From: Comamonas sp. lk | GTDB taxonomy: Bacteria > Pseudomonadota > Gammaproteobacteria > Burkholderiales > Burkholderiaceae_C | Assembly (NCBI GenBank): GCA_945901215.1 | Contig: CAMDKE010000127.1 | Location: forward strand, 1-7,658 | Length of the DNA: 7,658 bases | Direction: 5' to 3' | Shown here: one piece after another, positions 1 to 5,471 of the stretch | How positions within the stretch are numbered: the stretch's first letter is position 1 | Layout of the letters: each line of letters starts with the position of its first letter | Program-made: the position numbers and the translations under genes | Notes under the pieces: generated by a model | Told to the model about the DNA's origin: nothing | What the model saw: only the letters and a program-made list of their open reading frames with translations | Database searches by the model: none

Positions 1-129
1 CAGCACCTCTGGCGATTGCGCAACATATTGAAGCTGCCTGCCCCGGTACTCGTCCAGCCCGCGCAGCGTTGCCAGTCGCTGCGTGTCAAACCGCAGTTTG
101 GCGAGGTAGCCCAGCGTTAGTGAGTGCAT
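1..129 (-). CDS. Fic-family protein, N-terminal fragment (runs off left edge)
   Basis: Only the first 43 codons are in the window. The reading frame starts at the ATG at 129-127 and stays open to base 1. An in-frame TGA lies two codons upstream (135-133), so this is the first possible ATG; two nearby ATGs (136 and 143) are in other frames. The peptide includes LAKLRFDTQRLATLRGLDEY and later GRQLQYVAQSPEVL. This resembles, from memory, the N-terminal segment of bacterial Fic proteins, which precedes the inhibitory and catalytic Fic motifs. Those motifs (HxFx(D/E)GNGR) would lie outside the window, so AMP-transferase or related activity cannot be judged. No good Shine-Dalgarno sequence is visible, only a weak GAG close to the ATG. 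The upstream region carries the motif array at 151-220, which suggests regulation at this promoter. The family assignment rests on a short fragment and is moderate. Confidence 0.6.
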   Translation of the reverse strand, partial: MHSLTLGYLAKLRFDTQRLATLRGLDEYRGRQLQYVAQSPEVL

Positions 130-150
130 GGCTCATGAAACATAAAGAAA

Positions 151-220
151 TTGGGGTAATCTTAATGAATATTGGGGTATTTGATCGACGCATTACCCCC
201 TTATTTCGATGACTACCCCA
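151..220. promoter_or_regulatory. Putative operator array: four WTGGGGTA motifs, two per strand
   Basis: Two plus-strand copies read TTGGGGTAAT (151-160) and TTGGGGTAT (172-180). Two minus-strand copies read AGGGGGTAAT (complement of 192-201) and ATGGGGTAGT (complement of 212-221). The GGGGTA cores start 21 bases apart on the plus strand (153 and 174); the TACCCC cores start 20 apart (194 and 214). The outer pair is centred at 186 and the inner pair at 186.5, so all four form one near-perfect dyad. The array lies 22 to 91 bases upstream of the Fic-like start codon, where a promoter should be. Spacing near two helical turns suits binding of protein dimers to one face of the DNA. The regulator is unknown; autoregulation by the Fic-like protein or a neighbour is inference. 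Confidence 0.5.
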
Positions 221-363
221 TTTGATAGCAGCCGTGGTGACTTGAGACAAAAGCTACTGCAATCTCAATCTGCGGATGTGCCTTGAGCTAAGTCCAATTT
301 GACTATTGCGCTACGCGACGCAGGACGCCTAGATGAGCGCCAGCTAGACTGTTTCTACTCTGT
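221..363. other. Intergenic stretch between operator array and tRNA
   Basis: I see no convincing gene here. The only structure found is a 6-base inverted repeat, TTGAGA (242-247) and TCTCAA (263-268), separated by 15 bases. No clear intrinsic terminator with a U-tract follows the tRNA, which reads leftwards into this region, and no integrase start or duplicated tRNA end is visible. Confidence 0.4.
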
Positions 364-439
364 TGGTGCGGCTGGCGGGGATCGAACCCACGACCCTTGG
401 CTTCGGAGGCCAATACTCTATCCACTGAGCTACAGCCGC
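364..439 (-). tRNA. tRNA-Arg (anticodon CCG)
   Basis: The minus strand folds into a complete cloverleaf of 76 bases including an encoded CCA end (366-364). The acceptor stem GCGGCTG/CAGCCGC has seven perfect pairs and the discriminator base is A. The D arm is GCTC/GAGT. The anticodon stem TTGGC/GCCAA encloses the loop CTCCGAA, giving anticodon CCG, which reads the arginine codon CGG. The T arm is GTGGG-TTCGATC-CCCGC. The gene is divergent from the cytochrome gene to its right, and its 3' end faces the Fic-like gene. Confidence 0.97.
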
Positions 440-454
440 ATTGCGTAGCCTTTG

Positions 455-460
455 ATTGTA
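455..460 (-). promoter_or_regulatory. Candidate -10 box for tRNA-Arg
   Basis: The minus strand reads TACAAT at 460-455, about 16 bases before the mature tRNA 5' end at 439. That places a start point near 448 and a short leader. No recognisable -35 hexamer is present at the expected 17-base spacing, so this is only a candidate. Confidence 0.3.
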
Positions 461-484
461 GGGGCCTTTGCCGGAGCTGGCCTC

Positions 485-490
485 TATAAT
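485..490 (+). promoter_or_regulatory. Candidate sigma-70 -10 box for the cytochrome gene
   Basis: A perfect TATAAT lies 43 bases before the cytochrome start codon, giving a predicted leader of roughly 35 bases. The -35 position (about 462-467) is GC-rich and poor, so the promoter may be weak or activator-dependent. The leader holds a tandem CGGCCT (507-512 and 515-520), which can also fold as a 4-base GGCC/GGCC hairpin just before the GAGGA ribosome binding site at 525-529. Confidence 0.5.
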
Positions 491-533
491 CGGGCGCTGA
501 TTCACACGGCCTGTCGGCCTATTTGAGGACACC

Positions 534-1061
534 ATGAGCGACCACAGCCAGAACGTAGCGCAAGAAGAAGAACACACGGGCCCTGTCAAAAATCCGAAGC
601 AGTTGCTGATGGCAGTGTTTCTTTCGTTCGTGATTCCCATCTTTGTGATCATCGGCTTGGTGTATTACGTCACTTCAGCGAATAAACCTGCCGCCGGTGC
701 CGTGAATTTGGAGAAGTCCGTGTCCGAGCGGATTCAAAAAGTCGGTTCGGTGGAAGTGCGTGATGCCAACCGCCCCATGAAGACCGGCGAGGAGGTATAC
801 AAGGCACAGTGCTCGACCTGCCACACCAATGGCTTGGCTGGGTCGCCTAAATTTGGAGACGCCAGCGCTTGGGCGCCGCGCAATAAGACCGGTTTTGATG
901 CATTGTGGAATTCGGCGCTCAAAGGAAAAAATGCCATGGGCGCCCAAGGCGGTGGCGATTTCGACGACTATGAGATTGCACGCGCCGTGGTCTATATGGC
1001 CAATGCCAGTGGGGCAAAGTTCCCCGAACCAGTCAAGCCAGCGGCTGAAGCAGCCAAATAA
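534..1061 (+). CDS. Membrane-anchored monohaem cytochrome c, c5-like
   Basis: The 175-residue product has a hydrophilic N-terminus (1-20) and one hydrophobic segment at about 24-46 with no clear cleavage site, so it is probably an uncleaved anchor. A linker follows, then a small class I cytochrome domain at about 83-160. The haem-binding motif is C93-S-T-C96-H97; Met135 in KNAMGAQGG is the likely sixth haem ligand, matching the GxxAMxxxGG pattern of cytochrome c5 proteins. The tail (161-175) is rich in Pro and Ala. C93 and C96 are the only cysteines, so the extra disulphide found in classical c5 cytochromes is absent. The protein should sit on the periplasmic face of the inner membrane and carry electrons between respiratory complexes; its partners cannot be read from the sequence. 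The ATG follows GAGGA (525-529) by 4 bases. The gene converges on the unknown-function gene at 1101-1652 and is divergent from tRNA-Arg. Confidence 0.93.
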   Translation: MSDHSQNVAQEEEHTGPVKNPKQLLMAVFLSFVIPIFVIIGLVYYVTSANKPAAGAVNLEKSVSERIQKVGSVEVRDANRPMKTGEEVYKAQCSTCHTNGLAGSPKFGDASAWAPRNKTGFDALWNSALKGKNAMGAQGGGDFDDYEIARAVVYMANASGAKFPEPVKPAAEAAK

Positions 1062-1076
1062 AAAGCTTTCGCTTGA
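1060..1076 (-). terminator. Weak candidate terminator after the 1101-1652 gene
   Basis: On the minus strand the sequence reads AAGC-GAAA-GCTT followed by TTTATTT. The stem has only four pairs with a GNRA loop, so termination would be weak. It starts about 25 bases after the stop codon of the unknown-function gene and overlaps the last bases of the convergent cytochrome gene. No comparable plus-strand terminator is visible. Confidence 0.25.
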
Positions 1077-1100
1077 TGGGCCGGCTCTTGGCCGAGTGGC

Positions 1101-1652
1101 TTAGGAATTTCCCGTCAACACCTGCTGCGATTGTGGGCTGGTGCAGTAACTAAATTTCACGGGCAAGTCTGCTAACAGTGCATCCTCTACCAGCCATGCA
1201 TGGTGGTCTACTGCCAGTGCCAAGGCGCCAACGTCTTGGGTATGTACCAAGCCAAAGCCAGCCGATGTTTGCAAGTAAGCCCAACCATTTTCGTCCATCA
1301 GGCAGCGCAAGTAGAGCGCCCGAACGCCTGCGTTGGAGCTTATATCTCCTGTGGCATCAATGCGCCAGACATGGGGTGTTGCTTCTAATTCCACGAATAC
1401 GCGCTGCGGGCCGTTTTGAAAGTACCATGAACCGCTCTCATCTTCAGCATAGTTTCGAGCGATGAATTCAATCAACTTGGCATGTTGGAGCAAAGAACCC
1501 TTGGCGCCGGGCTTGCCGCTGGCGAACGCGCCGCAGGCCTGCGCACGGTCGTCGCGCATATACCAGTTGCCGCGCGCGTCTAGTCCAAGCCAACCATAGC
1601 AATCGGGTACATGGGGCCACTTGGCCATTGCTTGTCGTACGATGTCGTCCAT
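1101..1652 (-). CDS. Conserved protein of unknown function
   Basis: The 183-residue product begins MDDIVRQAMAKWPHVPDCYG. I recognise it as a conserved protein of Burkholderiales and loosely recall a DUF2946-type label, but I am not sure of the number. It has no signal peptide or membrane segment, so it is probably cytoplasmic. Three segments share a D-(x)-G-x-W/Y pattern with beta-strand character: about 20-35 (LDARGNWYMRD), 69-89 (EDESGSWYFQNG) and 116-137 (MDENGWAYLQT). This suggests three related beta-hairpins. No catalytic motif is evident. The start is supported by AGGA at 1665-1662, 9 bases upstream. The gene lies 21 bases after the hydrolase stop on the same strand, so the two probably form a small operon, but the function cannot be inferred from that. 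Confidence 0.88.
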   Translation of the reverse strand: MDDIVRQAMAKWPHVPDCYGWLGLDARGNWYMRDDRAQACGAFASGKPGAKGSLLQHAKLIEFIARNYAEDESGSWYFQNGPQRVFVELEATPHVWRIDATGDISSNAGVRALYLRCLMDENGWAYLQTSAGFGLVHTQDVGALALAVDHHAWLVEDALLADLPVKFSYCTSPQSQQVLTGNS

Positions 1653-1673
1653 TGAGATGCGTCCTGCGCCTTT

Positions 1674-2642
1674 TTAGCGATTTTGCAGCAACCACTCACC
1701 CACCGCCTCAGGCAGTGCGAACAAATTGCCAGGTGGTAAACCGGTGGGGAAACCGACATGGCCACCTTCACTGGGTTGCCACAGTGTGACCCAGCCCCCT
1801 TTGATCGGGCCCGCAGGAAGCGAGTGCGCTGGAACAAAAGGGTCATTTTTTGCATTGAGTACCAAAGTGGGCAAGCGGATGCGGTGCAAGTGGGGTTGGG
1901 CTGAAGCCTCGCGCCAGTACCGATCGGTGGTTTCGAAACCGTGTAGCGGAGCCGTAAATGCGCTGTCGAAAGCGTACAGGTCTTGTGCGGAGCACACAGC
2001 TTGACCATCAAATAAGCCTGGAAACTGGGCCAACTTGCGCATTGCCTTGGGTTTCATGCTGTGCAAGAACATGCGTGTATAGACTTGGCGGTTAAAGCCC
2101 GCGCCAATTGCGGTGCCGCTGGCAGCCAAATCAATAGGGGCGCATACCGATGCCAGCGCTGAGACCGTTTGGCCGGCCAAACTGCCTGCCTCTTCGGCCC
2201 ATCGCAGTAGGGCGTTTCCCCCCAGTGAGATACCGACTGCCAGGATCGGCCCAATGTGCTGGCTGCGAAGGCGTTGGAGTATCCATGCAATTTCTTCGTA
2301 GTCGCCGGAGTGGTAGGCGCGTGGCGCGTGGTTGAGTTCACCGCTGCAACCCCTGAAATGGACGACAACAAAGTCCATCGCATGGGCGCTTGCGTAGTCG
2401 GCGAACGACTCCGAGTAGTGGCTTCGCGAAGAGCCCTCCAAGCCGTGGAATAAAACCAGCAAGGGAGGATTAGTGGTCCATTTTGCGCGCTGCCAGTCCA
2501 GGTCGACAAAGTCGTTATCAGGAGTAGACCAGCGTTCGCGCTGGTAGACAGGCGCACAACGCCGGTATCGGCGTCCCGCTTTGGCTGCTGAGATGGTCTG
2601 TAAGTGACCACCGGGCAACCACCAAGGCGCGGCGTAGTTCAT
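1674..2642 (-). CDS. Alpha/beta hydrolase, YheT family
   Basis: The 322-residue product has the YheT/COG0429 layout. The conserved N-terminus is PWWLPGGHLQTI (6-17), which supports this start. The oxyanion-hole segment is LFHGLEGSSRSHY (64-76), and the family segment FRGCSGELNHAPRAYHSGD spans 96-114. The nucleophile elbow is G137-I-S139-L-G-G, the probable acid is Asp267 (AKNDPF) and the probable base is His295 (GGHVGF), so the triad is intact. Members are cytosolic putative esterases with no agreed substrate. No clear ribosome binding site precedes the ATG (upstream sequence TGGGTATAGCGCC). The start is only about ten bases beyond the U-tract of the atp terminator, so expression probably depends on read-through or on a promoter inside the 3' end of atpC. 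The next gene follows after 21 bases. No signal peptide or membrane segment is seen. Confidence 0.94.
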   Translation of the reverse strand: MNYAAPWWLPGGHLQTISAAKAGRRYRRCAPVYQRERWSTPDNDFVDLDWQRAKWTTNPPLLVLFHGLEGSSRSHYSESFADYASAHAMDFVVVHFRGCSGELNHAPRAYHSGDYEEIAWILQRLRSQHIGPILAVGISLGGNALLRWAEEAGSLAGQTVSALASVCAPIDLAASGTAIGAGFNRQVYTRMFLHSMKPKAMRKLAQFPGLFDGQAVCSAQDLYAFDSAFTAPLHGFETTDRYWREASAQPHLHRIRLPTLVLNAKNDPFVPAHSLPAGPIKGGWVTLWQPSEGGHVGFPTGLPPGNLFALPEAVGEWLLQNR

Positions 2643-2652
2643 GGCGCTATAC

Positions 2653-2681
2653 CCAAAACAAAAACCGCCCGAAGGCGGTTT
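2653..2681 (-). terminator. Intrinsic terminator of the atp operon (UUCG tetraloop)
   Basis: On the minus strand AAACCGCC (2681-2674) pairs perfectly over eight bases with GGCGGTTT (2669-2662) around the loop TTCG (2673-2670). The closing pair is C-G, which gives the very stable C(UUCG)G loop. The run TTGTTTT follows (2661-2654). It begins about 24 bases after the atpC stop codon. On the plus strand the same hairpin is followed by TGCTCGA, with no U-tract, so it should act only leftwards. Confidence 0.92.
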
Positions 2682-2704
2682 GCTCGATCAAACACCCGCG
2701 CATG

Positions 2705-3121
2705 TTATCGCTTGTGCTGGAACCGTCGAAGCGCAGCAATTTGTGCCACCAAAATGGAGAGTTCCGACTGCGCAATAGCAAGATCAACATCACTCTTGGC
2801 GTTCTTGAGTGCCTCTTGTGCCAGCGCCCTGGCTGCGTTGGCCTTTTCTTCATCCAGGTCCTTGCCACGGATGGCCGTATCTGACAAAACCGTTACGCGA
2901 TCGGGCTGCACTTCGATGATGCCACCTGCAACAAACACAAACTCCTCGCTGCCGTCAGCCATTTCAATGCGCACCGACCCCGCCTTTACGAGGGTAATCA
3001 GTGGCGTGTGCCGTGGGTAGATCCCTAGTTCACCGCTCTCGCCGGGAAGTGCGACAAACCGCGCCTCCCCCGAGAAAATAGACTCCTCCGCACTGACCAC
3101 ATCAACGTGGATGGTGTTCAT
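2705..3121 (-). CDS. atpC: F1Fo ATP synthase epsilon subunit
   Basis: The 138-residue length matches bacterial epsilon subunits. The N-terminal beta-sandwich (about 1-85) includes the family signature GELGIYPRHTPLIT (30-43), and two C-terminal helices cover about 88-138. Epsilon sits at the foot of gamma, contacts the c-ring and inhibits ATP hydrolysis when its helices extend. The segment corresponding to the (I/L)DxxRA nucleotide-binding motif of some epsilon subunits reads LDEEKA (89-94), with Lys in place of Arg. The start codon is 3 bases after the atpD stop, and its ribosome binding site (GAAGG) lies inside the last codons of atpD, so translation is probably coupled. It is the last gene before the terminator. 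Confidence 0.98.
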   Translation of the reverse strand: MNTIHVDVVSAEESIFSGEARFVALPGESGELGIYPRHTPLITLVKAGSVRIEMADGSEEFVFVAGGIIEVQPDRVTVLSDTAIRGKDLDEEKANAARALAQEALKNAKSDVDLAIAQSELSILVAQIAALRRFQHKR

Positions 3122-3124
3122 GAC

Positions 3125-4552
3125 TTAAACCTTCTTGGCTTTTTCGAACGCTTCGTCAATGGTTCCAACCATATAGAAAGCTTGTTCTGGCAAGTGGTCG
3201 CATTCACCGGCAACAATCATCTTGAAGCCGCGGATGGTCTCTGCCAGGGACACGTATTTGCCGGGGGAGCCGGTAAATACTTCCGCCACGTGGAAAGGCT
3301 GGGACAAGAAGCGCTGAATTTTACGTGCACGAGCGACCGTGAGCTTGTCTTCAGGCGCCAGTTCGTCCATGCCCAAAATTGCAATAATGTCACGCAACTC
3401 TTTGTAGCGCTGCAAAGTGCCTTGCACTGCGCGTGCAGTAGCGTAGTGCTCTTCACCCACAACCAAGGGGTCGAGCTGGCGACTGGTGGAGTCCAAAGGG
3501 TCCACTGCAGGGTAAATACCCAGCGATGCGATATCACGGGACAGCACAACGGTCGAGTCCAAGTGGGCGAACGTGGTTGCAGGCGACGGGTCAGTCAAAT
3601 CGTCGGCAGGAACGTACACGGCCTGAATCGACGTAATCGAACCCACCTTTGTGGACGTGATGCGCTCTTGCAAACGGCCCATTTCTTCGGCCAAGGTGGG
3701 CTGATAGCCCACGGCAGAGGGCATGCGCCCCAAAAGTGCAGACACTTCGGTTCCAGCCAATGTGTAGCGATAAATGTTGTCTACGAAGAACAGAACGTCT
3801 TTGCCATCATCGCGGAAGGACTCTGCAATCGTCAAACCGGTCAGTGCCACACGCAGGCGGTTTCCTGGTGGTTCGTTCATCTGCCCGTAGACCATGGCGA
3901 CTTTGGATTCACCCAGGTTTTCCAGATTCACCACGCCCGAATCGGCCATCTCGTGGTAAAAGTCATTGCCTTCACGGGTTCGTTCGCCCACACCGGCAAA
4001 CACGGACAAACCGCTGTGCGCCTTGGCAATGTTGTTAATCAGCTCCATCATGTTCACGGTCTTGCCCACGCCAGCGCCGCCAAACAAGCCCACCTTGCCA
4101 CCCTTGGCAAATGGGCAAACCAAGTCAATGACCTTGATGCCGGTCTCCAGCAGTTCTTGAGATGGACTCAGCTCGTCATAAGCAGGGGCCTTGCGGTGGA
4201 TCGCAGCGGTCTGCGAATGGTCGACCGGGCCGCGCTCATCGATGGGAGAGCCCAGCACGTCCATGATGCGCCCCAAAGTAGCCTTGCCAACAGGCACCGT
4301 GATGGCAGCCCCCGTGTTGGTCACCATCAAGCCCCTGCGCAGGCCGTCTGAGGTGCCCAGCGCAATGGTGCGCACGATGCCGTCTCCGAGCTGCTGCTGC
4401 ACTTCGAGCGTCAGGGCCGTGCCCTCGAGCTTGAGGGCGTCATACACTTTGGGCATATGGTCACGTGGGAATTCCACGTCGACGACGGCACCGATACACT
4501 GAACAATTTTGCCCTGAACGCCTGCGTTCAAATGGGTGTTTTCATGAGCCAT
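3125..4552 (-). CDS. atpD: F1Fo ATP synthase beta subunit (catalytic)
   Basis: The 475-residue product is a full-length F1 beta subunit. The N-terminal barrel (about 12-90) is followed by the nucleotide-binding domain. The P-loop is G158-G-A-G-V-G-K164-T165. The catalytic glutamate is Glu190 in GVGERTREGND, and the Walker B aspartate is Asp258 in LFFVDNIYRYTLAG. The segment SALLGRMPSAVGYQPTL (271-287) and the C-terminal helical domain through FTGSPGKYVSL are intact. Beta carries the three catalytic sites that make ATP as gamma turns. The variant DNIYRYTLAGTE, in place of DNIFRFTLAGSE, fits a betaproteobacterial origin. The start is supported by GGAG at 4564-4561, 8 bases upstream. The atpG stop is 24 bases upstream and atpC follows after 3 bases. 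Confidence 0.99.
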   Translation of the reverse strand: MAHENTHLNAGVQGKIVQCIGAVVDVEFPRDHMPKVYDALKLEGTALTLEVQQQLGDGIVRTIALGTSDGLRRGLMVTNTGAAITVPVGKATLGRIMDVLGSPIDERGPVDHSQTAAIHRKAPAYDELSPSQELLETGIKVIDLVCPFAKGGKVGLFGGAGVGKTVNMMELINNIAKAHSGLSVFAGVGERTREGNDFYHEMADSGVVNLENLGESKVAMVYGQMNEPPGNRLRVALTGLTIAESFRDDGKDVLFFVDNIYRYTLAGTEVSALLGRMPSAVGYQPTLAEEMGRLQERITSTKVGSITSIQAVYVPADDLTDPSPATTFAHLDSTVVLSRDIASLGIYPAVDPLDSTSRQLDPLVVGEEHYATARAVQGTLQRYKELRDIIAILGMDELAPEDKLTVARARKIQRFLSQPFHVAEVFTGSPGKYVSLAETIRGFKMIVAGECDHLPEQAFYMVGTIDEAFEKAKKV

Positions 4553-4576
4553 GCTCTTTGCTCCAAATATAAAAAA

Positions 4577-5443
4577 TCAGACAGCAGCCGCACCCGCAAC
4601 GATCTCGGACAATTCCTTGGTGATCGCAGCTTGACGCGTCTTGTTGTAAACCAGTTTGAGTTCGTTGATCACGTCCCCGGCGTTATCGGTGGCAGACTTC
4701 ATCGCCACCATTCGCGCCGACTGCTCAGACGCCATGCTCTCGGCTACAGCTTGATAGACCAAGGACTCCACGTACCGCAGCAGCAAATCGTCAATCACAA
4801 TGTTTGCATCGGGCTCATAAATATAGTCCCAACTGTTGTGCTTCGCCTTGGCTTGCAGCACTTCAGCGCGCAAGGGCAGGAGCTGCTCAACCACGGGCTC
4901 TTGCTTCATGGTGTTGATGAACCGCGTAAAGCAAAGAAAAATCGAGTTGATCTCTCCGTTGACGTAGGCGTCGAGCAGCACTTTGACCGGGCCGATGAGC
5001 GACTCAACATGCGGGGTGTCGCCAAGCTGTGTCGCCTGCGACACCACCTTGATGCCCGAGCGGTTTAAAAAGCCTAGGCCTTTGTTGCCAATGGCCACAG
5101 CCTGCGCGCCCATTCCTTGCGCTTGTGCATCGCGCAACTTGTGCGTGAGCATTCGCAGCACATTGGTGTTGAGCCCGCCGCACAAGCCTTTGTCCGTGGT
5201 CACCACGATGTAGCCAACGGCCTTTGACGTGTTGATTTCCATGAAGGGATGAACGTACTCGGGATTGGCTTTGCCCAGGTTGCCCGCGACTTGGCGAATC
5301 TTTTCGCCATAGGGGCGCGCAGCACGCATGCGCTCCTGCGCCTTGCGCATTTTGGATGCGGCCACCATTTCCATGGCTTTGGTGATCTTCTTGGTGTTTT
5401 CAACCGATTTGATCTTGCCGCGAATTTCCTTACCTGCTGCCAT
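4577..5443 (-). CDS. atpG: F1Fo ATP synthase gamma subunit
   Basis: The 288-residue product has the standard two-part gamma fold. The N-terminal coiled-coil helix starts MAAGKEIRGKIKSVENTKKI and runs to about residue 58. The globular Rossmann-like middle carries VTTDKGLCGGLN (81-92). The C-terminal helix (about 212-288) includes SEQSARMVAMKSATDNAG (239-256). Gamma is the rotor shaft inside the alpha3beta3 ring. An in-frame TTG directly precedes the ATG and would add one residue. I chose the ATG at 5443-5441 because AAGGAG (5455-5450) is then 6 bases upstream, against 3 for TTG, and because MAAGKEI is the usual family start. The spacers are 28 bases to atpA and 24 to atpD. Confidence 0.98.
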   Translation of the reverse strand: MAAGKEIRGKIKSVENTKKITKAMEMVAASKMRKAQERMRAARPYGEKIRQVAGNLGKANPEYVHPFMEINTSKAVGYIVVTTDKGLCGGLNTNVLRMLTHKLRDAQAQGMGAQAVAIGNKGLGFLNRSGIKVVSQATQLGDTPHVESLIGPVKVLLDAYVNGEINSIFLCFTRFINTMKQEPVVEQLLPLRAEVLQAKAKHNSWDYIYEPDANIVIDDLLLRYVESLVYQAVAESMASEQSARMVAMKSATDNAGDVINELKLVYNKTRQAAITKELSEIVAGAAAV

Positions 5444-5449
5444 CAAATG

Positions 5450-5455
5450 CTCCTT
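5450..5455 (-). promoter_or_regulatory. Ribosome binding site deciding the atpG start
   Basis: The minus strand reads a perfect AAGGAG, six bases before the ATG at 5443. This favours the ATG over the adjacent upstream TTG at 5446-5444. Confidence 0.85.
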
Positions 5456-5471
5456 GGTTGGTCAGCGGGCA

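Noticed and set aside
151..220. CRISPR array
   Set aside because: The repeats are only 8-10 bases, lie on both strands and are spaced one to two helical turns apart, which fits operator sites and not CRISPR repeats.
220..363. Integration site repeat or integrase remnant beside tRNA-Arg
   Set aside because: No second copy of the tRNA 3' end and no integrase-like frame could be found in the visible sequence.
344..652. A 102-codon minus-strand open frame over the tRNA
   Set aside because: It translates the tRNA-Arg itself (giving AVAQWIEYWPPKPRVVGSIP) and the antisense of the cytochrome start, which is a well-known artefact.
1062..1100. Plus-strand terminator after the cytochrome gene
   Set aside because: CGGC-TCTTG-GCCG forms only a 4-base stem and no U-tract follows it, so I do not annotate it.
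1580..2011. A 143-codon minus-strand frame bridging the hydrolase and the unknown gene
   Set aside because: It overlaps both real genes out of frame and has no recognisable motif or ribosome binding site. It does not suggest a frameshift, since both real genes are complete.
3107..4351. A 414-codon plus-strand open frame opposite atpD
   Set aside because: It is the complement of a certain, highly conserved gene. It is rich in His, Val and Gln, has no recognisable domain and no ribosome binding site, and fits the usual antisense shadow of a codon-biased gene.
5444..5446. TTG as the atpG start
   Set aside because: It would leave only 3 bases after AAGGAG, whereas the next codon, ATG, has 6 and gives the standard MAAGKEI start.
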